A stretch of 64,000 nt of DNA, from the NCBI RefSeq assembly GCF_002113025.1, contig NZ_NEJH01000001.1, positions 62,001 through 126,000 on the forward strand, written 5' to 3'. Shown piece after piece: positions 1-9,934 of this stretch. A model generated the notes under the pieces. The model was not told the origin of the DNA. It saw only the letters and a list, made by a program, of their open reading frames with translations, and ran no database searches. This stretch comes from Pseudomonas sp. B28(2017). Its GTDB lineage: Bacteria > Pseudomonadota > Gammaproteobacteria > Pseudomonadales > Pseudomonadaceae. Position 1 is the stretch's first letter, and each line of letters begins with the position of its first letter. A program made the translations under genes and the position numbers.

Positions 1-1019
1 AACGCAGTGCCGAGGCTGCCGAACTCATCATTGTTCACGATGGTCAGGCGCTTGGTCAGGTCGCCTTCGCCGTCGGCGATGTCGGCCATGGCCCGGGTCA
101 TGACGTGCAACGGCTGAATCAGGATGCGAATCAGCATGCCGAGCAGGGCGATGATGATAGCCACGGCAATGACGGTCGCAACGACCGCGGAGGTGCGGAA
201 TTTGCTGAGCATCGAGAAGGCTTTGTCCTTGTCCACCGACAGGCCGATGTACCAGTTGACCGACGACAGGCCCTTGATCGGGGTGAAGGTCACGATGCGG
301 GTTTTGCCGTCGACCTGGATTTCACTCATGTCGCTGCTGATCGCGGGCGTATCTTGCGGGTAGACATCCTTGAGCGTCTTCATCGCCAGCGCTTTGTCGG
401 GATGTACCAGGATCTTGCCATCGGCACTGACCAGGAAGGCGTAGCCCATGCCATCGAAATCCAGCGCATTGAGGCTGTCGGTGATCACCTGCAGACTCAG
501 GTCGCCACCGACGACACCGATGTTCTGTCCATCCTTGATCACGCTATTGACGATGGAAAGCACCAGTTGGCCGGAGGCCAGGTCCACATAGGGTTCAGTC
601 AACGCCGAACCGCTGGTGCCTTGGGCGCTCTTGTACCAAGGGCGCGCACGAGGGTCATAGCCGTCGGGCATCTTGCTGTCCGGGCGAATGATGAAAGAAC
701 CGTCCTTGCTGCCCAGGTAGGCACCCATGAAGGTCGAGGTCACGGCTTTTTGCACAAGCAGACTGGATACGTTGCCCGCCTCGGGATTGAGTGCGACGGT
801 TTGTGCCAGGTTTTCTATCAACAGGCGGCGCCCGTTCAACCAGGTCTGGATGTTGTTGGCAGTGACGCTGCCCATTTCCTGCAGGTAATTGTCCAGGTCC
901 TCACGAATGGCGTTGCGCTGCAAATAGTCGTTGTACAGCGTGAATGAGGCGAAGGCGGCAATAACGATGAGGGTGGCGGCAAGCAGGATTTTATGACTGA
1001 AACGCAGATTTTTGTTCAT
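1..1019 (-). CDS. Methyl-accepting chemotaxis protein, amino-acid-sensing dCache type (C-terminus cut by window edge)
   Basis: The reading frame starts with MNKNLRFSHKILLAATL at 1019 and runs off the left edge, so only the N-terminal ~340 residues are present. A membrane helix at about residues 10-30 is followed by a periplasmic double-Cache domain, a second helix and the start of a HAMP domain (MADIADGEGDLTKRL). The signalling domain lies outside the window. The ligand pocket carries the amino-acid signature of dCache_1AA receptors such as P. aeruginosa PctA/B/C: YDPRARPWY, a further Tyr 15 residues after the last Tyr (TEPYVD) and an Asp in VVGGD, all at the family spacing. It should therefore sense L-amino acids and signal to CheA. 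The exact ligand set cannot be read from sequence. Confidence 0.88.
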   Translation of the reverse strand, partial: MNKNLRFSHKILLAATLIVIAAFASFTLYNDYLQRNAIREDLDNYLQEMGSVTANNIQTWLNGRRLLIENLAQTVALNPEAGNVSSLLVQKAVTSTFMGAYLGSKDGSFIIRPDSKMPDGYDPRARPWYKSAQGTSGSALTEPYVDLASGQLVLSIVNSVIKDGQNIGVVGGDLSLQVITDSLNALDFDGMGYAFLVSADGKILVHPDKALAMKTLKDVYPQDTPAISSDMSEIQVDGKTRIVTFTPIKGLSSVNWYIGLSVDKDKAFSMLSKFRTSAVVATVIAVAIIIALLGMLIRILIQPLHVMTRAMADIADGEGDLTKRLTIVNNDEFGSLGTA

Positions 1020-1195
1020 GGCTTGGGGGTCCGCTAAGGTCTTAATGTCCAGCGCGTGCTTTTATAAAGGGACGCACAACGGGCAAGGTTGAAAGCAAGT
1101 GAATTTTCCGACTCTCCTTAGGGAAATTTCTGACCAGATCGTGTCTGTCTGCTTTGTCGTTATTTCTATCGGCCGTGTAGGACCAAAGATTAATC

Positions 1196-2686
1196 ATGGG
1201 TGACCAAATGCCTGATTCATTGCAACTCGTTATCGGCGCCGACCTCAAGGGGCAGCCGATCGCCCAGGCCATGCGCCTGGCGAACCGCCACGGTTTGATC
1301 GCGGGCGCGACCGGTACCGGCAAAACCGTCACTTTGCAACGAATGGCCGAAGCCTTCAGCGATGCCGGCGTAGCGGTGTTCGCCGCCGACATCAAGGGTG
1401 ACCTGTGCGGCCTCGGCGCTGCCGGCAACCCCCAGGGCAAGATCGCCGAACGGATTGCCGGGATGCCATGGCTCAACCACAAGCCTCAGGCTTATCCGGT
1501 GACGTTGTGGGACGTACACGGTCAGTCCGGTCATCCTTTACGCACAACCTTGAGTGAAATGGGGCCGTTGCTGCTGGGCAGCCTGCTGGAACTGACCGAC
1601 AGTCAGCAGTCGGCGTTGTACGCGGCGTTCAAGGTGGCGGACCGCGAAGGTTTGTTGTTGCTGGATCTGAAAGACCTGAAGGCACTGCTCAATCACCTCA
1701 AGGACAACCCGGAACTGCTCGGGGACGACGCGGCGCTGATGACCACCGGCTCCAGCCAGGCCCTGTTGCGGCGTCTGGCAACCCTTGAACAACAAGGCGC
1801 CGAGGCACTGTTCGGTGAACCGGCGTTGCAACTCGAAGACATCCTTCAACCCACAGCGGATGGCCGCGGGCGCATTCATTTGCTGGATGCCAGCCGCCTG
1901 GTGCATGAAGCGCCGAAGGTCTACGCGACGTTCCTGCTGTGGCTGCTGGCCGAGCTGTTCGAGCAACTGCCTGAGCGTGGCGATGCCGACAAACCATTGC
2001 TGGCGCTGTTCTTCGACGAGGCCCACCTGTTGTTCAACGGTACGCCGCAGGCATTGCGTGACCGTCTGGAGCAAGTCGTGAGGCTGATTCGTTCGAAAGG
2101 CGTGGGCGTGTATTTCGTCACCCAGTCGCCGGGTGACCTGCCGGATGACGTGCTGGCTCAGTTGGGCTTGCGCATCCAGCACGGTTTGCGTGCGTTCACC
2201 GCCAAGGAGCAGAAGTCCCTGCGCGCGGTGGCCGAAGGATTCCGCCCGAATCCGTCGTTCGATACGTTGTCGGTGTTGACCGAGCTCGGGATCGGGGAAG
2301 CACTGGTCGGCACCCTGCAGGAAAAAGGTACGCCGGAAATGGTCCAGCGGGTGCTGGTAGCGCCGCCGCAATCGCGGATCGGGCCCTTGACCGGTGCCGA
2401 GCGCGCGACGCTGATTGCCGGTTCGCCGTTGCAGGGGCGTTATGACAAGCCGATTGACCGTGAATCAGCCTATGAAGTGCTGATGGGGCGCAAGGGGCTG
2501 GCGCCCGAGCCCGAAGTGGAACAGGGCAAACAGGAACCGAGTTTCACCGAGCAGGCGGGAGAGTTCCTCGGCACAGCGGCAGGGAAGGTGCTGAAATCAG
2601 CGATGCAACAGGCGGCGAACCAGATTGGCCGACAGTTGGTGCGCGGCTTGATGGGTTCGTTGCTGGGTAGCAAAAAACGCCGTTAG
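1196..2686 (+). CDS. HerA/YjgR-like AAA ATPase (DUF853 helicase-like protein)
   Basis: The 496-residue protein resembles E. coli YjgR, a HerA/FtsK-superfamily ATPase of unclear role. A Walker A motif GATGTGKT lies at about residues 37-44. The Walker B segment LLALFFDEAHLLF lies near residue 272, followed by a sensor-like stretch GVGVYFVTQSPGDLP. The C-terminal ~60 residues (FLGTAAGKVLKSAMQQ, ending GSLLGSKKRR) look like the basic tail of the family. An ATG four codons downstream (MPDSLQLV) is an alternative start. The gene stands alone: the chemoreceptor diverges upstream and dciA converges downstream. DNA translocation or processing is inferred from the fold; no substrate is known to me. Confidence 0.85.
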   Translation: MGDQMPDSLQLVIGADLKGQPIAQAMRLANRHGLIAGATGTGKTVTLQRMAEAFSDAGVAVFAADIKGDLCGLGAAGNPQGKIAERIAGMPWLNHKPQAYPVTLWDVHGQSGHPLRTTLSEMGPLLLGSLLELTDSQQSALYAAFKVADREGLLLLDLKDLKALLNHLKDNPELLGDDAALMTTGSSQALLRRLATLEQQGAEALFGEPALQLEDILQPTADGRGRIHLLDASRLVHEAPKVYATFLLWLLAELFEQLPERGDADKPLLALFFDEAHLLFNGTPQALRDRLEQVVRLIRSKGVGVYFVTQSPGDLPDDVLAQLGLRIQHGLRAFTAKEQKSLRAVAEGFRPNPSFDTLSVLTELGIGEALVGTLQEKGTPEMVQRVLVAPPQSRIGPLTGAERATLIAGSPLQGRYDKPIDRESAYEVLMGRKGLAPEPEVEQGKQEPSFTEQAGEFLGTAAGKVLKSAMQQAANQIGRQLVRGLMGSLLGSKKRR

Positions 2687-2716
2687 CGAGTGGACACAAT
2701 CTAACTGTGGGAGCGC

Positions 2717-3175
2717 CTATGAGGTTCTGCTTTTGGCGTGTGCCGCCAACCGCTCCAGCGCCGCCCGCAGGTTCGGATCGGTAATCTCATCAGCCGTCGC
2801 CTGAATGGTCGCGGCAGCATCACTGGACAAATCCATGGTGTGCCCGACTGCGCCCCGCTGAACGGTAGGCGGCTGGACCTTGAACAGAATTCGCGTGAGA
2901 TTGCTGAACTCGTCAAACATCTGCAATTGCCGCTGCAGGCGCTTTTGCTGGTAACGCAGGCGGGTTGCCCAATGGCCGTCGGTGACAATCAGCAACAAAC
3001 TGCCTTCACGCCAGGAGGCCACGTGGCAATGCTCGCGAGCAGCGGGTTGCAATTGGCTTTCGAGCAAGCGTTGCAGATGGCCCAGGCGTTGAGCGTGGCC
3101 GAGAATGGCTTTCAGCGGCTTGGCTTCGCGTAGTAGAACGGCAGGTACTTTGGCCGTAAGTGGGCGAAATGCCAT
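2717..3175 (-). CDS. dciA: DciA-type replicative helicase loader (DUF721)
   Basis: I take the start at MAFRPLTAKVPAVLLREAKP (3175), giving 152 residues. The upstream in-frame extension is Cys/Trp-rich and unlike the family. The N-terminal ~100 residues match the KH-like DUF721 domain (HVASWREGSLLLIVTDGHWA, TRLRYQQKRLQRQL). In DciA proteins this domain interacts with DnaB and promotes loading in bacteria that lack DnaC. The C-terminal part is predicted flexible. Divergence from secA is, as I recall, the usual Pseudomonas arrangement. The stop codon abuts a short sequence resembling a decayed REP fragment at about 2705-2716. Confidence 0.82.
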   Translation of the reverse strand: MAFRPLTAKVPAVLLREAKPLKAILGHAQRLGHLQRLLESQLQPAAREHCHVASWREGSLLLIVTDGHWATRLRYQQKRLQRQLQMFDEFSNLTRILFKVQPPTVQRGAVGHTMDLSSDAAATIQATADEITDPNLRAALERLAAHAKSRTS

Positions 3176-3482
3176 GATCAGACACCTGAAGTAACAGAGA
3201 CGCCATGGTAGCAGAAAGCACCGGGTGCACCCGCTCATTGCTTTTGTGGACGCTTTGCCCATTAAATCAACAACTAACTTCTGCCTTGAACGGCTTGAAG
3301 TTGAGCAAAACGCCCTTATTTCAAGTGAGCCCCGTCAAAGCGCTGTGCCGGCATCGTGGAATATCGCCACTTTCCTCTCCATCGTTTCCGGGTAGAATGC
3401 TCGTTCGCATGCGGCCATGAGGGCTGCACGGGCGACTCACGGGGCCGCCCTCCATCCCTTTAGTGTGGAAGATCCTGCCGAT
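3176..3482. other. Divergent dciA-secA intergenic region
   Basis: There are 307 bases between the two divergent genes. A plausible -10 (TAGAAT, 3393-3398) lies about 85 bases before the secA start, with only a poor -35. An upstream in-frame ATG at 3417 would add 22 residues to SecA, but they do not resemble the family. I see no SecM-like arrest gene, riboswitch or repeat. Confidence 0.4.
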
Positions 3483-6218
<2,736 letters not shown>

Positions 6219-6245
6219 AACCCGTTTCAAACGCTGAAATACCCG

Positions 6246-6279
6246 CGCCGCGACCGGCTTCTGCCGTCGCGGCGTTTTA
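6246..6279 (+). terminator. Rho-independent terminator after secA
   Basis: A 9-bp GC-rich stem (6246-6254 with 6266-6274) is closed by a small inner hairpin and followed by TTTT. It lies 28 bases after the secA stop. Confidence 0.7.
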
Positions 6280-6338
6280 CCATTCGAACCACCGTTTCCC
6301 TTGAGCGGTGCTGATATTATTTATAAAGGAGCGCATTC

Positions 6339-7556
6339 ATGGCTGTTGGTCTTGGTCCTTTGCCAACGTTGCACCCGGTTGCCGGTTTTGAACTCGGTAT
6401 CGCCTCGGCCGGTATCAAGCGCCCGGGGCGCAAGGATGTTGTGGTCATGCGCTGTGTTGAAGGCTCCACGGTTGCTGGCGTGTTCACCTTGAACGCCTTT
6501 TGCGCCGCACCGGTGATCCTGGCCAAGCAACGCGTACAAGGCCCTGTGCGTTACCTGCTGACCAACACTGGCAATGCCAACGCCGGCACGGGCGAGCCAG
6601 GCCTGGCCGCCGCCGAGCGCACCTGCGCCAAACTGGCCGAGCTGACTGGTGTCGACGCCAGCCAGGTGCTGCCGTACTCCACCGGTGTGATCGGCGAGCC
6701 GCTGCCTGTGGAGAAGATCGAAGGTGCGCTGCAAGCCGCCCTCGATGATCTGTCGATCCACAACTGGGAAGCTGCCGCGACCGGCATCATGACCACCGAC
6801 ACCCTGCCAAAGGGTGCCAGCCGTCAGTTCCAGCACGACGGTGTGACCGTCACCGTTACCGGCATCAGCAAAGGCGCCGGCATGATTCGCCCGAACATGG
6901 CGACCATGCTCGGCTACATCGCCACTGACGCCAAGGTTTCCCGCGACGTGTTGCAAAACCTGATGCTCGATGGTGCCAACAAGTCGTTCAACCGCATCAC
7001 CATCGATGGTGATACGTCGACCAACGACTGCTGCATGCTGATCGCCACGGGTCAGGCCGCGCTGCCGGAAATCACCCGCGCCGAAGGCGAGTTGTTCGCC
7101 AAGTTGAAGCAAGCGGTGTTCGAAGTGTGCATGGACGTGGCCCAGGCCATCGTTCGCGATGGCGAAGGCGCGACCAAGTTCGTCACTGTTGAAGTCAACG
7201 GCGGCGGCAATCACCAGGAGTGCCTGGACGTCGGCTACACCGTGGCTCACTCGCCGCTGATCAAGACCGCACTGTTTGCTTCCGACCCGAACTGGGGCCG
7301 TATCCTGGCCGCTGTTGGCCGTGCCGGCGTTCCGAACCTGGACGTGAGCAAGATCGACGTATTCCTCGGTGACGTGTGCATTGCCAGCCGTGGCGCGCGC
7401 GCGGCAACCTACACCGAAGCCCAGGGTGCGGCGGTGATGCAGCAGGAAGAAATCACCATCCGTATCGAGTTGGGTCGCGGCGATTGCAGCGAAACCATCT
7501 GGACCACCGACCTGTCCCACGAATACGTGAAGATCAACGCCGAGTACCGTACGTAA
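6339..7556 (+). CDS. argJ: Bifunctional glutamate N-acetyltransferase / amino-acid acetyltransferase ArgJ
   Basis: ArgJ transfers the acetyl group from N-acetylornithine to glutamate, recycling it in cyclic arginine synthesis. The 405-residue protein begins [20 protein letters not shown] after the ribosome site AAAGGAG. The precursor cleaves itself between Ala and Thr in the family motif NMATMLGYI; the Thr at about residue 189 becomes the nucleophile of the beta chain. The segment [13 protein letters not shown] and the C-terminal [13 protein letters not shown] are typical. It is flanked by the secA terminator and a REP pair, so it is probably transcribed alone. Confidence 0.97.
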   Translation: MAVGLGPLPTLHPVAGFELGIASAGIKRPGRKDVVVMRCVEGSTVAGVFTLNAFCAAPVILAKQRVQGPVRYLLTNTGNANAGTGEPGLAAAERTCAKLAELTGVDASQVLPYSTGVIGEPLPVEKIEGALQAALDDLSIHNWEAAATGIMTTDTLPKGASRQFQHDGVTVTVTGISKGAGMIRPNMATMLGYIATDAKVSRDVLQNLMLDGANKSFNRITIDGDTSTNDCCMLIATGQAALPEITRAEGELFAKLKQAVFEVCMDVAQAIVRDGEGATKFVTVEVNGGGNHQECLDVGYTVAHSPLIKTALFASDPNWGRILAAVGRAGVPNLDVSKIDVFLGDVCIASRGARAATYTEAQGAAVMQQEEITIRIELGRGDCSETIWTTDLSHEYVKINAEYRT

Positions 7557-7572
7557 GACCGAGTTGCCCTAT

Positions 7573-7644
7573 TCGCGGGCAGGCTCGCTCCCACATTGGA
7601 TTTGTGTACACCTCGAACCACTGTGGGAGCGAGCCTGCTCGCGA
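7573..7644. repeat. REP pair, inverted order (argJ-GST gap)
   Basis: Two copies of the group's REP hairpin (7573-7595 in reverse orientation, 7622-7644 forward) are separated by 26 bases. The order is reverse-then-forward, opposite to most pairs in this window. Confidence 0.85.
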
Positions 7645-7703
7645 TGGCGGTCTGTCAGTCAGTAGCTAGACTGGCCTGTCCACCTCATCAAAAGGTCCTG
7701 AAC

Positions 7704-8330
7704 ATGAGTCTGCACCTGATCATCGGCGACAAACTGCTTTCTTCCTGGTCCCTGCGCGGCGCCCTGGCTCTGGATCTGGCCGGTGCGGCCTACACCGAAG
7801 AACTGATCAAACTGAACCAGCCGGACACCCGCGAGCGTCTGCTCAAGCATTCGCCGGCGGGCAAGGTCCCGCTGCTGAAAACCGAACACGGCACCATCGC
7901 CGACTCCCTGGCGATAGCCGAATACCTGGCAGAACAGTTCCCGGGTCTCTGGCCGAATGACATCGCCGCCCGCGCCCAGGCGCGCTCGGCGTGTGCGCAA
8001 ATGCATAGCGGATTCTTCGCCATGCGCGGCAGCATGCCGTTTGACCTGAGCCATGACGCCCCTTTGTCGCCGGTTCCGGCTGACGTTCAGGCCGATATCG
8101 AACGCATGTCGGCACTGTGGGCCGAGTGCCGTGCTGCTGCGACAGAAACAGGGCCATACCTGTTTGGTCGTATCAGTCTGGCTGACGTGTTCTTTGCACC
8201 GATTGCCGTGCGCTTGCGCACCTATCAGGTGAAACTGTCTGCCATAGACGAAGCCTATGTCGAGACCCTCTACCAATGGCCGGCGTTCAAGGCCTGGCAG
8301 AAGGCCGGACTGGAGGAGTTGCAAAGGTGA
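7704..8330 (+). CDS. Glutathione S-transferase family protein
   Basis: The start MSLHLIIGDKLLSSWSLRGA gives 208 residues; the longer frame upstream is REP-derived sequence. An N-terminal thioredoxin-like fold contains the usual SSWSLR active-site region (a Ser is the likely catalytic residue), the cis-Pro in SPAGKVPLLKTE, and TIADSLAIAEYLAEQFP, where the Ser binds the glutathione gamma-glutamyl group. An all-helical C-terminal domain follows. The stop overlaps the GTG start of the next gene, so the two are translationally coupled. The substrate is unknown. Confidence 0.88.
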   Translation: MSLHLIIGDKLLSSWSLRGALALDLAGAAYTEELIKLNQPDTRERLLKHSPAGKVPLLKTEHGTIADSLAIAEYLAEQFPGLWPNDIAARAQARSACAQMHSGFFAMRGSMPFDLSHDAPLSPVPADVQADIERMSALWAECRAAATETGPYLFGRISLADVFFAPIAVRLRTYQVKLSAIDEAYVETLYQWPAFKAWQKAGLEELQR

Positions 8331-9271
8331 AACGAGTTCATGTCGCCGCTGCCGTCATCCGCGATGGCAGTGGCCAGATCCTGATCGCCCGACGTGCCGA
8401 CTCACAGCATCAGGGCGGCCTGTGGGAGTTCCCCGGGGGCAAGGTCGAGGCCGACGAGTCGGTCGAAACCGCACTGGCCCGCGAACTCCATGAAGAGCTG
8501 GGCATCGTGGTCGGCGCGGCGCGCCCGCTGATCAGGATTCGGCACGATTACCCGGACAAGCAGGTGTTGCTGGATGTCTGGGAAGTCTCGGCGTTTACCG
8601 GCGAGCCCCACGGTGCCGAGGGACAACCGCTGGCCTGGGTTGCACCGCGTGATTTGTCGAGTTACGAGTTCCCGGCGGCCAATCAGCCTATCGTCGCGGC
8701 TGCGAAATTACCTGCTCAGTACTTGATCACTCCGGAAGACCTGGAAACTCCAGCGTTGCTGCGCGGTATTCAGAAGGCCATTGCCGGTGGCATCAAGCTT
8801 ATCCAGTTGCGCGCACCGAACGGTTACGACCCGAAATATCGCGACCTGGCTGTCGATGCGGTGGGCTTGTGTGCCGGCAAGGCGCAATTGATGATCAAGG
8901 GGCCGTTCGAATGGCTGGGCGATTTCCCGGCCGCGGGTTGGCACATTACCTCGGCGCAACTGCGCAAATACGCAGCGGCCGGGCGGCCGCTACCGGCATC
9001 GCGCTGGCTGGCGGCGTCGTGCCATAACGCTGAAGAGCTGGCGCTGGCCGAACAGATGGGGGTGGATTTCGTGACCCTGTCGCCGGTTCAGCCTACCCTG
9101 ACTCACCCTGGCGCCGAGCCGCTGGGTTGGGAACAGGCGTCGAGCTTGATCGACGGTTTCAGCAAGCCGGTGTTCCTGCTCGGTGGTGTGGGCCCGGCGG
9201 AGGTCGAGAAAGCCTGGGCTGCGGGTGCGCAGGGGGTGGCAGGGATTCGGGCGTTTTGGCCTGAGGCCTGA
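8327..9271 (+). CDS. mutT: Nudix hydrolase fused to a thiamine-phosphate-synthase-like domain (MutT family)
   Basis: The start is a GTG overlapping the GST stop, giving MKRVHVAAAVIRDGSGQ and 314 residues. Residues 1-130 are a MutT-type Nudix domain with the full Nudix box (GGKVEADESVE, then RELHEELGI), expected to hydrolyse 8-oxo-dGTP. Residues about 140-314 resemble a ThiE/TenI barrel (RGIQKAIAGGIKLIQLRAP, GVDFVTLSPVQPTLTHPGA, LGGVGPAEVEKAWAAGAQGV). A fusion of this kind is, from memory, standard in Pseudomonas. Whether the barrel has any thiamine activity is not evident; no other thi gene is nearby. Confidence 0.9.
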   Translation: MKRVHVAAAVIRDGSGQILIARRADSQHQGGLWEFPGGKVEADESVETALARELHEELGIVVGAARPLIRIRHDYPDKQVLLDVWEVSAFTGEPHGAEGQPLAWVAPRDLSSYEFPAANQPIVAAAKLPAQYLITPEDLETPALLRGIQKAIAGGIKLIQLRAPNGYDPKYRDLAVDAVGLCAGKAQLMIKGPFEWLGDFPAAGWHITSAQLRKYAAAGRPLPASRWLAASCHNAEELALAEQMGVDFVTLSPVQPTLTHPGAEPLGWEQASSLIDGFSKPVFLLGGVGPAEVEKAWAAGAQGVAGIRAFWPEA

Positions 9272-9286
9272 TTCTGGGGGATGCTA

Positions 9287-9339
9287 CAGGCCCCTTCGTC
9301 GGATCGCCGCCCGGGCGGCGATCCGACGAAGGCGGCCTG
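9287..9339. repeat. Near-perfect palindrome of about 53 bp between convergent genes
   Basis: Positions 9293-9332 form an uninterrupted 40-bp palindrome centred on CCCGGG with no loop. Outer arms CAGGCC and GGCCTG extend it to 9287-9339 with one unpaired base. It lies between the stops of mutT and the converging adenosyltransferase gene. It could end both transcripts, but there is no T-tract. Half of the same sequence (CGTCGGATCGCCGCCCGG) recurs at 50300-50317, fused to an ordinary REP arm, which marks it as a repeat family member. Confidence 0.8.
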
Positions 9340-9350
9340 ACAGGTGCCGG

Positions 9351-9932
9351 CTAAACCTCTGGTTTCAGCGCCGGCTGCCAAAGAATCTCCGCCACTCCCT
9401 GACGCTTGGCAATCAACCGCGCGGCAACAAACAACAAATCCGACATCCGATTGATGTACGCCAGGCCAACCCCGGCCAATGGCTCAATCGCATTGAGTTG
9501 CTGACACCGCCGCTCTGCGCTGCGCGCCAGGCTGCGGCAGACATGAGCCTGGGCAATCAGCGTCGAACCGCCGGGCAGAATGAAGTTTTCCAATGGCCCC
9601 AATTCTTCATTCCACACATCGATCGCGGCTTCCAGGCGTTCGATTTCCGCTGCATTCAACGCCTGGTACACCGGCATCGCCAGTTCGCCACCGAGGTCGA
9701 ACAATCGGTGCTGGCAGGGGGCCAATACCTCGATCACTTCGTTCAAGCTTGGAAACTGACCAGTTTCCGCCGCCAACCCGGCCAGCAACACGCCCACCTG
9801 ACTGTTCAGCGTATCGACTTCGCCAATGGCCTCGATCCGCGGGTGATCCTTGGGCACGCGACGACCATCGCCCAGACCGGTCTCGCCTTTGTCGCCAGTG
9901 CGGGTGTAAATCTTCGACAAACGAAAGCCCAT
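9351..9932 (-). CDS. pduO: PduO-type cob(I)alamin adenosyltransferase
   Basis: The enzyme attaches the 5'-deoxyadenosyl group of ATP to cob(I)alamin, making coenzyme B12. The 193-residue protein starts MGFRLSKIYTRTGDKGETGL. The N-terminal P-loop-like TRTGDKGETGLGDGRR and the segments RIEAIGEVDTLNSQVG and ARSAERRCQQL match the PduO/MMAB trimeric family. It starts two bases after the stop of the upstream sensor kinase gene, so the pair is probably co-transcribed. No cobalamin riboswitch precedes it. Confidence 0.92.
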   Translation of the reverse strand: MGFRLSKIYTRTGDKGETGLGDGRRVPKDHPRIEAIGEVDTLNSQVGVLLAGLAAETGQFPSLNEVIEVLAPCQHRLFDLGGELAMPVYQALNAAEIERLEAAIDVWNEELGPLENFILPGGSTLIAQAHVCRSLARSAERRCQQLNAIEPLAGVGLAYINRMSDLLFVAARLIAKRQGVAEILWQPALKPEV

Positions 9933-9934
9933 GG

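Noticed and set aside
2701..2720. REP-like fragment (CTGTGGGAGCGCCT) next to the dciA stop
   Set aside because: Only about half of one REP arm is present and it cannot form the hairpin. It may be a decayed copy, but the match is too short to annotate.
6301..6492. Small frame overlapping the argJ start
   Set aside because: It overlaps argJ in another frame and has no recognisable content; argJ has a good ribosome site.
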